This document shows, in pieces, positions 34,010-43,438 of a DNA stretch of 64,000 bases. The position numbers were made by a program, and so were the translations under genes. The stretch comes from Streptomyces spectabilis (GTDB taxonomy: Bacteria > Actinomycetota > Actinomycetes > Streptomycetales > Streptomycetaceae), in the NCBI RefSeq assembly GCF_008704795.1, contig NZ_CP023690.1, forward strand, positions 4,908,501-4,972,500. The letters run 5' to 3'. How positions within the stretch are numbered: the stretch's first letter is position 1; each line of letters begins with the position of its first letter. A model generated the notes under the pieces. It was given only the letters and a program-made list of their open reading frames with translations, did no database searches and was not told the origin of the DNA.

Positions 34010-35485
34010 TCAGCTGTCCGCGTTCTGTGCGGCCCACCACTCCTTGAGCGCCGCGGCCGCCGCATCCCGCTCCGTCGGGCCGTTCTCCAGGCGCAGCTCC
34101 AGCAGGAACTTGTAGGCCTGGCCGATCACCGGGCCCGGGCCCACGCCCAGGATTTCCATGATCTCGTTGCCGTCGAGGTCGGGGCGGATAGCGTCCAGCT
34201 CCTCCTGCTCCTGCAGGCGGGCGATGCGCTCCTCCAGGCCGTCGTACGCCCGGGACAGGGCATTGGCCTTGCGCTTGTTGCGGGTCGTGCAGTCGGACCG
34301 GGTCAGCTTGTGCAGGCGGTCGAGGAGCGGACCGGCGTCGCGGACATAGCGGCGCACAGCGGAGTCCGTCCACTCGCCCGTGCCGTAGCCGTGGAAGCGC
34401 AGGTGCAGCTCCACCAGCCGCGAGACGTCCTTGACGAGCTCGTTGGAGTACTTGAGAGCCGTCATCCGCTTCTTGGTCATCTTGGCGCCCACCACCTCGT
34501 GGTGGTGGAAGGAGACCCGGCCGTCCTTCTCGAAGCGGCGCGTCTTCGGCTTGCCGATGTCGTGCAGCAGCGCGGCGAGCCGCAGCCTCAGGTCCGGGCC
34601 GTCCGCCTCCAGGGCCATCGCCTGCTCGAGGACGATCAGGGTGTGGTCGTAGACGTCCTTGTGCCGGTGGTGCTCGTCGCGCTCCAGGCGCAGCGCCGGC
34701 AGCTCCGGCAGCACGTGGGCCGCGAGGCCGGTGTCCACCAGGAGGGCGAGACCCTTGCGGGGGTGCGCGGCCAGGATCAGCTTGTTCAGCTCGTCACGGA
34801 CCCGCTCGGCGGACACGATCTCGATGCGCTCGGCCATCGCCGTCATCGCGGCGACGACCTCCGGGGCCACGTCGAAGTCCAGCTGCGCGGCGAAGCGCGC
34901 GGCCCGCATCATCCGCAGCGGGTCGTCCGAGAAGGACTCCTCGGGGGTGCCGGGGGTGCGCAGGACCCGCTCCGCGAGGTCGTCGAGCCCTCCGTGCGGG
35001 TCGATGAACTCCTTCTCCGGGAGCGCCACGGCCATGGCGTTCACGGTGAAGTCGCGGCGCACGAGGTCTTCCTCGATGGAGTCGCCGTACGACACCTCGG
35101 GCTTGCGGGAGGTCCTGTCGTACGCCTCCGATCGATATGTCGTCACTTCGATCTCGAAGCGCTGCTCGACACCGTCGACACGGGCGTCCTTCTGGCAGCC
35201 CACCGTGCCGAAGGCGATTCCGACCTCCCAGACCGCGTCCGCCCACGGACGAACGATCTTCAGTACGTCCTCGGGGCGGGCGTCCGTCGTGAAGTCCAGG
35301 TCATTGCCGAGCCTGCCGAGGAGGGCGTCCCGGACCGAACCGCCGACCAGGGCGAGCGAGAACCCGGCCTCCTGAAAGCGGCGGGCGAGGTCGTCTGCGA
35401 CAGGGGACACGCGCAGCAGCTCGCTCACGGCACGCTGCTGCACCTGACTCAGGGCACGGGGGTTGTCTTCGTTGGCGTTCGGCAC
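34010..35485 (-). CDS. cca: CCA tRNA nucleotidyltransferase / poly(A)-polymerase-family enzyme
   Basis: About 491-residue class II nucleotidyltransferase. GGSVRD (48-53) with DLDF (62-65) supply the nucleotide site and metal aspartates. RRDFTVNAMA is the next conserved block. An HD domain follows (LAALLHDIGKP). By family it adds or repairs the tRNA 3'-CCA end. The orthologue sits at the same place in S. coelicolor (SCO3896) and in M. tuberculosis (pcnA). I took the GTG at 35483-35485 (VPNANEDN); the RBS is poor. It is divergent from the DUF6049 gene. Confidence 0.93.
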   Translation of the reverse strand: MPNANEDNPRALSQVQQRAVSELLRVSPVADDLARRFQEAGFSLALVGGSVRDALLGRLGNDLDFTTDARPEDVLKIVRPWADAVWEVGIAFGTVGCQKDARVDGVEQRFEIEVTTYRSEAYDRTSRKPEVSYGDSIEEDLVRRDFTVNAMAVALPEKEFIDPHGGLDDLAERVLRTPGTPEESFSDDPLRMMRAARFAAQLDFDVAPEVVAAMTAMAERIEIVSAERVRDELNKLILAAHPRKGLALLVDTGLAAHVLPELPALRLERDEHHRHKDVYDHTLIVLEQAMALEADGPDLRLRLAALLHDIGKPKTRRFEKDGRVSFHHHEVVGAKMTKKRMTALKYSNELVKDVSRLVELHLRFHGYGTGEWTDSAVRRYVRDAGPLLDRLHKLTRSDCTTRNKRKANALSRAYDGLEERIARLQEQEELDAIRPDLDGNEIMEILGVGPGPVIGQAYKFLLELRLENGPTERDAAAAALKEWWAAQNADS

Positions 35486-35712
35486 AACAGAAAAGGGTAC
35501 GTGCCCCGGCGCCCCGAGGCCGCCCCGATTTCGCCGGGCTCCACGAAGGCCGTCCACAGCGCTCACCTCGGCCCTTGCCAGCCGCAGGACACGGTCTTCC
35601 GATCTTGTGAAGCGGTCCGCGGCACTCAGGCCCGGCGCGCCTCGTTACCATGCGTGGACGCAGCATCCGACAACCACCGACACAGCTGACGACGACGAGG
35701 GACGGGCAACGC

Positions 35713-38133
35713 GTGGCCGAGGCGGCAGACTTCCCGGGGACCACCCCCTCACCTGCCCGCCGGTGGCTCCGGCGCACAGCGGCACTGCTGGCCGGAGCGC
35801 CCCTACTGGCCGGTCTGCTCCAGGTGCCCGCAGGCTCCGCCGCGATCGCCGCCACACCGGACGTGAAGACCGCGCCCACAGGGGCGAAGAGCACCGCCAA
35901 CAGCGTGCGGACGGGTCTGAAGGCCGCCGCCACGGGATCTCGGACCGTCGACGTCTCCCTGGACGCCCTGACGCCCAGCGCGCCCCGTAAGGGCGACACC
36001 GTCACCGTCTCCGGCACGGTCACGAACGACGGCCGCCAGGCGGTGACCGCGGCCCAGGTCGGTCTGCGTATCGCGCCTCCCCTCGGCAGCCGCACCGCGA
36101 TCGACACGGCCGCGGAGCGCAAGGGGTTCCAGCCGGGTGCCGACGGCACCGAGGTCGGCGGGAAGTACGTAAAGAAGTTCGCCGCGCTCGCCCCGGGCGT
36201 CCCGCAGCGCTTCAGCATCTCCGTGCCCGTCAGCGCCCTCGACCTCGGCATGGACGGCGTCTATCAGCTCGGTGTGACGCTGACGGGCCAGACGGCGGCC
36301 CAGCCGTACCCGCAGGTGCTCGGCATCGAGCGGACGTTCCTGCCGTGGCAGGACGGGTCCGCGGACACGAAGACGAAGACCACGTACCTGTGGCCGCTCA
36401 TCTCCACCACGCACCTCACCGCGCGGACGCGCTCCGACGAACAGCAGACGCCCGTCTTCAAGAACGAGGACCTCGCCAAGGAGATCCAGCCGGGCGGCCG
36501 CCTCGAGCAGCTGGTGACGCTCGGCGAGCAGCTCGACGTCACTTGGGTCATCGATCCCGACCTGCTGGTCTCCGTGGAGGCGATGGCGGACAAGTACGAG
36601 GTCGAGGGGCCGGACGGGACGACGGTTCCCGGCCGCTACGACACGGTCGCGCAGCAGTGGCTCACCGAGCTGCAACAGACGGTGAAGGGCAAGAAGGTCG
36701 TCGCGCTGCCGTTCGCCGACCCCGACCTCGCCTCGCTCGCGCACAACGGCAAGGCGGTCTCCGGGTCCCTCGGCCACCTCAAGGAGGCCACCGAGGTCGG
36801 CGCCAAGGCCGTGCGCGACATCCTCTTCGTGAAGCCGACCACCGACTTCGCCTGGCCTGCCGACGGTGCCATCGACCCGTCCGTCGTCGACGTCGCGACC
36901 TCGGCGGGCGCCCACCGGGTGATCACCCGCAGTGACAGCCTGCGTGAGACCCACGGTCTGCTGTACACGCCCAGCGCGGCCCGGCCCATCGGCGGCGGCA
37001 CTACCGCTGTGGTCGCCGACGCCCGGCTCTCCACGGCCTTCCAGGGCGACATGACGCGGTCCGAGAACTCCACCCTCGCGGTCCAGGAGTTCCTCGCCCA
37101 AAGCTTCATGATCACGCTCCAGGACACCAAGCAGCGCAACATCGTCGTCGCCCCGCAGCGCACGCCCACCACGAGCCAGGCCCAGGCGATGGCCAAGGCA
37201 CTGACCGCGCTCGACGACGAGCGCTGGTCGCAGCCGCAGGACCTGACCACGGCCGCGAAGGCCAAGCCCGATCCGGGCGCCACCACCCAGGTGCCATCGG
37301 CCGCCTCCTACCCGGCCTCGCTCCGCAGGCAGGAGCTGCCCCGGTCGGCGTTCGAGGAGATCCGGGGCACCCAGGACAAGCTCGACGTCTTCAAGATGGT
37401 CCTCTCCGAGCCGGACCGGGTGATCACGCCCTTCGGGCGGGCCATGGACCGCGAGATGTCCACGTCGTGGCGCGGTCGCGCGGAGGCGGCGCAGGGCTAC
37501 CGCAAGAGCGTGCAGGGCTATCTGACCAGCCTCATGCGCCAGGTCTCGCTGATCAAGAAGTCCGACGCGAAGCTGTCGGGCCGCAGCGCGACGATCCCGG
37601 TGACGGTCCAGAACAACCTCGTCCAGGGCGTCGACCACCTCAGGCTCCGGCTCACGTCGACGAACCCCACACGTCTGAAGATCGGCGACGGCCTCTACGA
37701 GGAGCAGCCAGTCAAGATCACGGGCGGCGGTCACACCCAGTCGGTGAAGTTCACCACCACGGCCAACGCCAACGGCCCGGTCCAGGTGTACGCCCAGCTC
37801 TACACCGAGGACAACCAGCCGTACGGCGAGGCCGTGTACTTCGACGTCAACGTCACCGAGGTCACCCCCACGGTGATGCTGGTCATCGCCGGCGGCGTCC
37901 TGCTGCTCGTCCTCGCCGGGTTCCGCATGTACACCCAGCGCAAGCGCGCGGCGCGGCAGCGGGCGGAGGCGGGCCCGGACGGCGGCCCCGACGGCGACGG
38001 CGACGCCACGGACGAGCCCACCCCCGACACGGGACCCGACGCGGGGGAACCCGAGCAGCCGAGTGACCCGACACCGGACACCGCTCCGGAAAGCACCGAG
38101 CCGTCGCACACGGGTGAGAGAGTGGACCGTTGA
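35713..38133 (+). CDS. Large secreted/membrane-anchored DUF6049 protein
   Basis: About 806-residue surface protein. An Arg-rich signal peptide (RRWLRRTAALLAGAPLLAGL) is at about residues 18-45. A ~700-residue extracytoplasmic part follows, with an early Ig-like segment (DVSLDALTPSAPRKGDTVTV) and a later NAATPVTVQNN-type beta domain. Near the C terminus are a membrane helix (about 735-755) and an acidic cytoplasmic tail. It corresponds by position and length to mycobacterial Rv3909, next to mviN. Function unknown; a role in wall assembly is inferred from context. Start uncertain: GTG 35713 (near GAGGGACGGG) or ATG 35650. Confidence 0.85.
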   Translation: MAEAADFPGTTPSPARRWLRRTAALLAGAPLLAGLLQVPAGSAAIAATPDVKTAPTGAKSTANSVRTGLKAAATGSRTVDVSLDALTPSAPRKGDTVTVSGTVTNDGRQAVTAAQVGLRIAPPLGSRTAIDTAAERKGFQPGADGTEVGGKYVKKFAALAPGVPQRFSISVPVSALDLGMDGVYQLGVTLTGQTAAQPYPQVLGIERTFLPWQDGSADTKTKTTYLWPLISTTHLTARTRSDEQQTPVFKNEDLAKEIQPGGRLEQLVTLGEQLDVTWVIDPDLLVSVEAMADKYEVEGPDGTTVPGRYDTVAQQWLTELQQTVKGKKVVALPFADPDLASLAHNGKAVSGSLGHLKEATEVGAKAVRDILFVKPTTDFAWPADGAIDPSVVDVATSAGAHRVITRSDSLRETHGLLYTPSAARPIGGGTTAVVADARLSTAFQGDMTRSENSTLAVQEFLAQSFMITLQDTKQRNIVVAPQRTPTTSQAQAMAKALTALDDERWSQPQDLTTAAKAKPDPGATTQVPSAASYPASLRRQELPRSAFEEIRGTQDKLDVFKMVLSEPDRVITPFGRAMDREMSTSWRGRAEAAQGYRKSVQGYLTSLMRQVSLIKKSDAKLSGRSATIPVTVQNNLVQGVDHLRLRLTSTNPTRLKIGDGLYEEQPVKITGGGHTQSVKFTTTANANGPVQVYAQLYTEDNQPYGEAVYFDVNVTEVTPTVMLVIAGGVLLLVLAGFRMYTQRKRAARQRAEAGPDGGPDGDGDATDEPTPDTGPDAGEPEQPSDPTPDTAPESTEPSHTGERVDR

Positions 38134-38180
38134 GCGATGTCGTGGCCGGTGGGCCCGGGGACCATGAGGTGGGGTAAACC

Positions 38181-40832
38181 ATGAACGCGCCGTACGACGG
38201 TGAGCGCGGCCAGGGCGCGGGCGGCTCCGGCGCTGCCGGGGGCCCGCCGCCAGGGCCCCATGAGGACGGCCAGGTGCCCCAGCAGCAGGCGCCCGACGCC
38301 TACCTCCAGGACGCCTACGCCCAGGACCCCTACCGCGCTCAGGACCTCTCTGCCCAGGACCCGGTGGCCGAGGCGCTCTACGATCGTGCCGCGCACCCCC
38401 CGCCCCCGCCCGGCACGTACCAGGACCCGCAGCAGCTCTACGCCCAGCCGCCGTCGCCCCAGCACGCCCCGGACCCCCGTGTTTGGGCCCAGACGCCGCC
38501 CCCGGAGCCGGACGGCGCCACCCGGCACCTTCCGTACGGCGACGACCCGCGCACGACGCAGTACGTCGGCGTCGACGACCTCGTCACCCAGGCCGGCGAG
38601 GAGCGGCACCAGCCGGACGCCTTCGCCCACCTCTTCCGCGACCAGCAGGGCAGCGGCTACCCCGACCCGCGCGCCGGAGCACACCAGCAGGACCCGCACC
38701 TGGGCGACGGCTACCAGCAGGACCCGCGGAACCAGGCGTACCAGGCGGGCGGCTACCCCGATCAAGGTCATCCCCAGGGCGGCTATCAGCAGCAGGACGC
38801 CGGATACCAGCACCGGCAGGGCGCGGCCCACCAGCAAGGCGCCGCGTACCAGGCTCAGCAGGGCCAGCAGGGCGCCGGTTACCCGGACCAGGCCGCGTAC
38901 CCGTACCAGCAGCAGGGCGCGGCGGCCCCGTACGACCAGCAGCAGGGAAACGCGCAGTACGCGTACCCGCAGAACGACCCCCAGTACTACCCCCAGAGCG
39001 GCACCCCGTACGTGAACCACCAGAACACCCCGTACGCGAACCAGCAGGCGGGCGGCTACTACCAGGACCCGAACCAGCAGGGCCAGCCGTACCAGGACGC
39101 GCCGCAGTACGACATCTCGCGTCCGCCCGGCGAGTCCCCCGCCGTGCCGGCCCCGGCCCCGGCGCAGGAGCCCGCGCCCGCGGCGCCCGCGGCGAAGTCC
39201 GGCGGCCGCGCGTCCAGCCTGCTGAAGTCGAGCGCCGTGATGGCCGCGGGCACGATGGTGTCCCGGCTCACCGGCTTCGTCCGCTCCGCCATGATCGTCT
39301 CGGCGCTCGGCATCGGCCTCCTCGGCGACACCTTCCAGGTCGCCTACCAGCTGCCGACGATGATCTACATCCTCACCGTGGGCGGCGGTCTGAACTCGGT
39401 CTTCGTGCCGCAGCTCGTGCGTGCCATGAAGGACGACGAGGACGGCGGCCAGGCGTACGCCAACCGCCTGCTCACACTGGTCATGGTGGCGCTGGGCTTC
39501 CTCACCGTGGTCGGCTGGTTCGCCGCGCCCGTCCTGGTGCACCTGCTGTCGACACCGGTCGCCAGTGACCCGGCGGCCAACGAAGTCGCGATCACCTTCG
39601 TCCGGTACTTCCTGCCCTCGATCTTCTTCATGGGCATCCACGTCGTGATGGGCCAGATCCTCAACGCGCGCGGGAAGTTCGGCGCGATGATGTGGACGCC
39701 GGTCCTCAACAACGTCGTCATCATCGCGACGCTCGGCATGTTCCTGTGGGTGTACGGCACCTCGGAGAAGTCGGGCATGCGCGTCACGTCGATCCCCGAC
39801 GACGGTGTGCGCCTCCTCGGCGTCGGCGTCCTGCTCGGCATGGTCGTCCAGTCGCTCGCGATGATCCCGTACCTCCGGGAGACGGGCTTCAAGCCGCGTC
39901 TGCGCTTCGACTGGAAGGGCCAGGGCCTCGGCAAGGCCGCCATGCTCGCCAAGTGGACGATCCTCTTCGTCCTCGCCAACCAGGCCGGCGCGATCGTCGT
40001 GACCCAGCTGGGCACCGCGGCCGTCAAGCACTCCGGCATGGACGGCACCGGCTTCTCGGCCTACTCCAACGCCCAGCTCATCTGGGGGCTCCCGCAGGCC
40101 ATCATCACCGTCTCGCTGATGGCCGCCCTGCTGCCCCGGCTCGCCCGCGCGGCCCACGAGGGCGACGCCGGAGCGGTCCGCGACGACATCTCCCAGGGCC
40201 TGCGCACCTCCGCCGTCGCGATCGTGCCGATCGCCTTCAGCTTCGTCGCACTCGGCATCCCGATGTGCACGCTCATGTTCGGCTCGTCCGGCGTCAACGG
40301 CGCCACTCGCATGGGCTACATGCTGATGGCCTTCGGCCTCGGTCTGATCCCGTACTCCGTGCAGTACGTCGTGCTCCGCGCCTTCTACGCGTACGAGGAC
40401 ACCCGCACCCCCTTCTACAACACCGTCATCGTGGCCGCCTTCAACGCCGCCGCCTCCGCGCTCTGCTACATGGTGCTGCCCGCCCGCTGGGCCGTAGCGG
40501 GCATGGCCGCTTCCTACGGCCTCGCCTACGCGATCGGTGTGGGTGTGGCCTGGCGACGGCTAAGCAAGCGGCTGGGGGGCGATCTGGACGGTGCGAACGT
40601 GGTCCGTACGTACGCCCGTCTCGTGATCGCCTCGGTGCCGGGTGCGATTCTCGGCGCCGCGGCCGGGTACGCGATCACCAAGGCGCTGGGACAGGGCGTC
40701 TTCGGCTCACTGGCCGCGCTGGTCGTCGGCTGCGCGGTACTGTTCGGCGTCTTCTTCCTCGTCGCGCGGCGCCTGCGCATCCAGGAACTCAACTCCCTGG
40801 TCGGCACGGTACGGGGGCGCCTGGGACGCTGA
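38181..40832 (+). CDS. murJ: Lipid II flippase MurJ (MviN)
   Basis: 883-residue protein. The first ~340 residues are a Gln/Tyr/Pro/Asp-rich disordered cytoplasmic segment with many AYQxQQ- and YQQDP-like repeats. A MATE/MOP-fold flippase with about fourteen membrane helices begins at residue ~350 (TMVSRLTGFVRSAMIVSALG). It should move lipid-linked peptidoglycan precursor across the membrane. It is 47 bases after the DUF6049 gene and 118 before the pseudokinase, so one wall-related operon is likely. The unusual point is the long low-complexity leader. Start ATG 38181 after GGTGGGG. Confidence 0.93.
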   Translation: MNAPYDGERGQGAGGSGAAGGPPPGPHEDGQVPQQQAPDAYLQDAYAQDPYRAQDLSAQDPVAEALYDRAAHPPPPPGTYQDPQQLYAQPPSPQHAPDPRVWAQTPPPEPDGATRHLPYGDDPRTTQYVGVDDLVTQAGEERHQPDAFAHLFRDQQGSGYPDPRAGAHQQDPHLGDGYQQDPRNQAYQAGGYPDQGHPQGGYQQQDAGYQHRQGAAHQQGAAYQAQQGQQGAGYPDQAAYPYQQQGAAAPYDQQQGNAQYAYPQNDPQYYPQSGTPYVNHQNTPYANQQAGGYYQDPNQQGQPYQDAPQYDISRPPGESPAVPAPAPAQEPAPAAPAAKSGGRASSLLKSSAVMAAGTMVSRLTGFVRSAMIVSALGIGLLGDTFQVAYQLPTMIYILTVGGGLNSVFVPQLVRAMKDDEDGGQAYANRLLTLVMVALGFLTVVGWFAAPVLVHLLSTPVASDPAANEVAITFVRYFLPSIFFMGIHVVMGQILNARGKFGAMMWTPVLNNVVIIATLGMFLWVYGTSEKSGMRVTSIPDDGVRLLGVGVLLGMVVQSLAMIPYLRETGFKPRLRFDWKGQGLGKAAMLAKWTILFVLANQAGAIVVTQLGTAAVKHSGMDGTGFSAYSNAQLIWGLPQAIITVSLMAALLPRLARAAHEGDAGAVRDDISQGLRTSAVAIVPIAFSFVALGIPMCTLMFGSSGVNGATRMGYMLMAFGLGLIPYSVQYVVLRAFYAYEDTRTPFYNTVIVAAFNAAASALCYMVLPARWAVAGMAASYGLAYAIGVGVAWRRLSKRLGGDLDGANVVRTYARLVIASVPGAILGAAAGYAITKALGQGVFGSLAALVVGCAVLFGVFFLVARRLRIQELNSLVGTVRGRLGR

Positions 40833-40950
40833 GGCGCGGAAGTCCGCACAACCATCGGCGGCCACCGCGTGTCGTGCATAGCGGCGGTCTGTGGGCACAA
40901 TTGGCTTTGGCGTCTGACGTAGCGCAACGGATGGGGAGGCAGGAACGACG

Positions 40951-42654
40951 GTGGCGGAACGGAGCACGGCTGCCGTCGACGTGGCAGACAACAGCGGCGA
41001 CGAGCCGCTGACCGCGAAGGCGGAGCAGTCCACGGCCGACGGGGTGGCCCAGACCCGGGAGCGGGACACGGCGGACGACAGCGCGGCGGAGACGAAGGGG
41101 CCCTCGAGTCCGCCCGGGGCGACCACGCCCCCTGAACTGCACAGCGGCCACAAACTCGCCAGACGCTATCGCCTCGAGGAGTGCGTCACCCGTCTGGACG
41201 GTTTCAGCAGCTGGCGCGCGGTGGATGAGAAGCTCCGCCGGGCGGTGGGTGTGCACGTGCTGCCCGCGGACCATCCGCGCGGGCGCTCGGTGCTCGCCGC
41301 GGCCCGGTCCGCGGCCCTCCTCGGCGACCCGCGCTTCGTGCAGGTCCTGGACGCGGTCGAGGAGAACGACCTCGTCTACGTGGTCCACGAATGGCTACCG
41401 GACGCCACGGAGCTCACCGCTCTGCTGGCCGCCGGTCCGCTGGAGGCCCACGATGCCTACCAGCTCGTCAGCCAGGTCGCCCAGGCCATGGCGGCGGCGC
41501 ACCGCGAGGGCCTCGCCCATCTGCGGCTGACCCCCGGCGCCGTGCTGCGCACCTCATCGGGCCAGTACCGCATCCGCGGCCTCGCCGTGAACGCCGCCCT
41601 GCGCGGCATCACCTCCGAGGCCCCGCAGCGCACCGACACGGAGGCCATCGGCGCCCTCCTGTACGCCGCCCTGACCCAGCGTTGGCCGTACGAGAACGAC
41701 GCACACGGCCTGTCCGGGCTGCCCAAGGGCGTCGGCCTCATCGCCCCCGACCAGGTCCGCGCGGGTGTGCACCGGGGCCTGTCGGAGCTCTCCATGCGCG
41801 CGCTCGCCAACGACGGCGCGACCGCGTCCCGCCAGGAGCCCGCCTGCACCACGCCGGACGACCTGGCGAAGGCCGTTGGCGAGATGCCCCGCATCCGCCC
41901 GCCGGAGCCCTCCTTCACGGCTCCGCCGGAGTACCAGCGCACGACGTACCAGCAGGGCACGTACGGCCGCGGCGCACCGCCTCCGGGCGCCACGCAGGTC
42001 ATCCAGCCCCCGCCGCCCCCATTGCAGAGCCGCACCGGCAAGGCCCTCAAATGGGCCGTTTCGGCGCTGCTCATCGCCGCGCTCGGCCTGGGCAGCTGGC
42101 AGCTGGCGGACGCCCTCATGGACCACGACAACAAGTCGGGGGACTCGGGCACCTCGCAGACGTCCGAGGGCGGCGACAAGAACAAGCCCAAGCCGGGCAA
42201 GCCGATCACGATCCAGAACGCCCAGGCGAGCGGCATGGGCGGGGAATTCAAGAAGTCCACCGAGGGCGGCTCCGAGCTCTGGCGCACCGCGACGTACAAC
42301 GAGGGGCCCAACCTCGCCCCGTACAAGCCGGGTGCCGGCATCGTCTACGACCTGGGATCGGAAAAGCAGCTCTCGGACGTGTCGATCAAGCTCCTGTACA
42401 GCGGTGACCACACGACGATCTCACTGCACGCGGCCGACTCGATGTCGCCCACAGGACCTGCCGGCTCGATGAAGAAGATCGGCTCGGGCGAAGCAACCGG
42501 CAGCTCCTTGAAGATCAAGGCGAACTCCAAGGTGAAGACCCGGTACGTACTCCTCTGGGTGACGGCGGTTCCGTCGGTCCCGGCCGAGCAGTACCGGGGC
42601 GCCGGCTTCCGGCAGGGCATCACGGGCGTCCAGTTCAAGGGTCTCAAGGGCTGA
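40951..42654 (+). CDS. Membrane pseudokinase, MviN-associated
   Basis: 567-residue protein. The kinase-like domain spans about residues 68-315. The catalytic loop reads AHLRLTPGAVL where active kinases have HRDLKPxNVL, the DFG position reads RGLAVN, and the VAIK lysine region reads VGVHVL. All three key residues are thus lost and it should not transfer phosphate. After a Pro-rich linker come one membrane helix (about 365-390) and an extracellular discoidin-like beta domain (about 410-560). In M. tuberculosis these domains are the C-terminal part of MviN, where PknB and FhaA act; here they form a separate gene. Start GTG after GGGAGGCAGG. Confidence 0.9.
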   Translation: MAERSTAAVDVADNSGDEPLTAKAEQSTADGVAQTRERDTADDSAAETKGPSSPPGATTPPELHSGHKLARRYRLEECVTRLDGFSSWRAVDEKLRRAVGVHVLPADHPRGRSVLAAARSAALLGDPRFVQVLDAVEENDLVYVVHEWLPDATELTALLAAGPLEAHDAYQLVSQVAQAMAAAHREGLAHLRLTPGAVLRTSSGQYRIRGLAVNAALRGITSEAPQRTDTEAIGALLYAALTQRWPYENDAHGLSGLPKGVGLIAPDQVRAGVHRGLSELSMRALANDGATASRQEPACTTPDDLAKAVGEMPRIRPPEPSFTAPPEYQRTTYQQGTYGRGAPPPGATQVIQPPPPPLQSRTGKALKWAVSALLIAALGLGSWQLADALMDHDNKSGDSGTSQTSEGGDKNKPKPGKPITIQNAQASGMGGEFKKSTEGGSELWRTATYNEGPNLAPYKPGAGIVYDLGSEKQLSDVSIKLLYSGDHTTISLHAADSMSPTGPAGSMKKIGSGEATGSSLKIKANSKVKTRYVLLWVTAVPSVPAEQYRGAGFRQGITGVQFKGLKG

Positions 42655-42688
42655 GGCCACGCGGCTCGGGGTGGGGAGGGGGTTCGAG

Positions 42689-43438
42689 GTGGACGACGCC
42701 GCGCACGGTGAGCTGAGCGACCAGGACCTCCTGTCCCGCCACGTCGACGGCGACAAGGACGCCTTCGGCGAACTCGTCCGCCGCCACCGAGACCGGCTGT
42801 GGGCCGTGGCCCTGCGCACCCTCGGAGACCGTGAGGAGGCCGCGGACGCCGTCCAGGACGCCCTGGTCTCCGCGTACCGGGCCGCGCACACCTTCCGCGG
42901 CCAGTCCGCCGTGACGACCTGGCTGCACCGCATCACCGTGAACGCCTGCCTCGACCGGGCGCGCAAGGCCGCCTCCCGGAAGACCTCGCCCGTCGACGAC
43001 ACCGAGCGCCTGGACCAGCTCCTCGAACCGCACGAGTCCGCCGCGGCACCGGTCGAGCGCGGCGATCTGCACCGGGAGCTCCTGCGGGCGCTCAACACGC
43101 TGCCGCCCGACCAGCGGGCCGCCCTCGTCCTGGTGGACATGCAGGGCTATCCCGTGGCCGAGGCAGCCCAGGTGCTCGACGTCCCCACCGGCACGGTGAA
43201 GAGCCGCTGCGCACGGGGCAGAGCGAGGCTCCTGCCCCTCCTGACCCATCTGCGGACGGCGCCACCGGGCGAAAGCGGCCCCGGCAGCCAGGGCGAAGGA
43301 AAAAGGGCCGCCCCAGGAAGGAACCGGACGCAGGGGACAACCGTCCCACCGGCAGCGGACCCCCCGCGTACGGGGTCGTCCCAGGACACGGAACCCGGCG
43401 ATTCAGCGGCAGTGAAGGGCGGAGGTGGGCGAGCGTGA
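42689..43438 (+). CDS. sigM: ECF RNA polymerase sigma factor SigM
   Basis: 249-residue ECF sigma factor. Region 2 (about residues 12-80) has GELVRRHRDRLWAVALRTLG. Region 4 (about 135-185) has LPPDQRAALVLVDMQGYPVAE. A ~60-residue disordered tail follows. The position between murJ/pseudokinase and trxB is that of mycobacterial sigM. I took the GTG at 42689 since GGAGGGGG lies upstream; GTG 42671 is possible. It overlaps the anti-sigma gene by four bases (GTGA). Confidence 0.92.
   Translation: MDDAAHGELSDQDLLSRHVDGDKDAFGELVRRHRDRLWAVALRTLGDREEAADAVQDALVSAYRAAHTFRGQSAVTTWLHRITVNACLDRARKAASRKTSPVDDTERLDQLLEPHESAAAPVERGDLHRELLRALNTLPPDQRAALVLVDMQGYPVAEAAQVLDVPTGTVKSRCARGRARLLPLLTHLRTAPPGESGPGSQGEGKRAAPGRNRTQGTTVPPAADPPRTGSSQDTEPGDSAAVKGGGGRA

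Noticed and set aside
35803..38109. Long open frame antisense to the DUF6049 gene (768 codons)
   Set aside because: High-GC shadow: Arg/Gly/Asp/His-rich composition with no domain, while the plus strand has a signal peptide and membrane helix.
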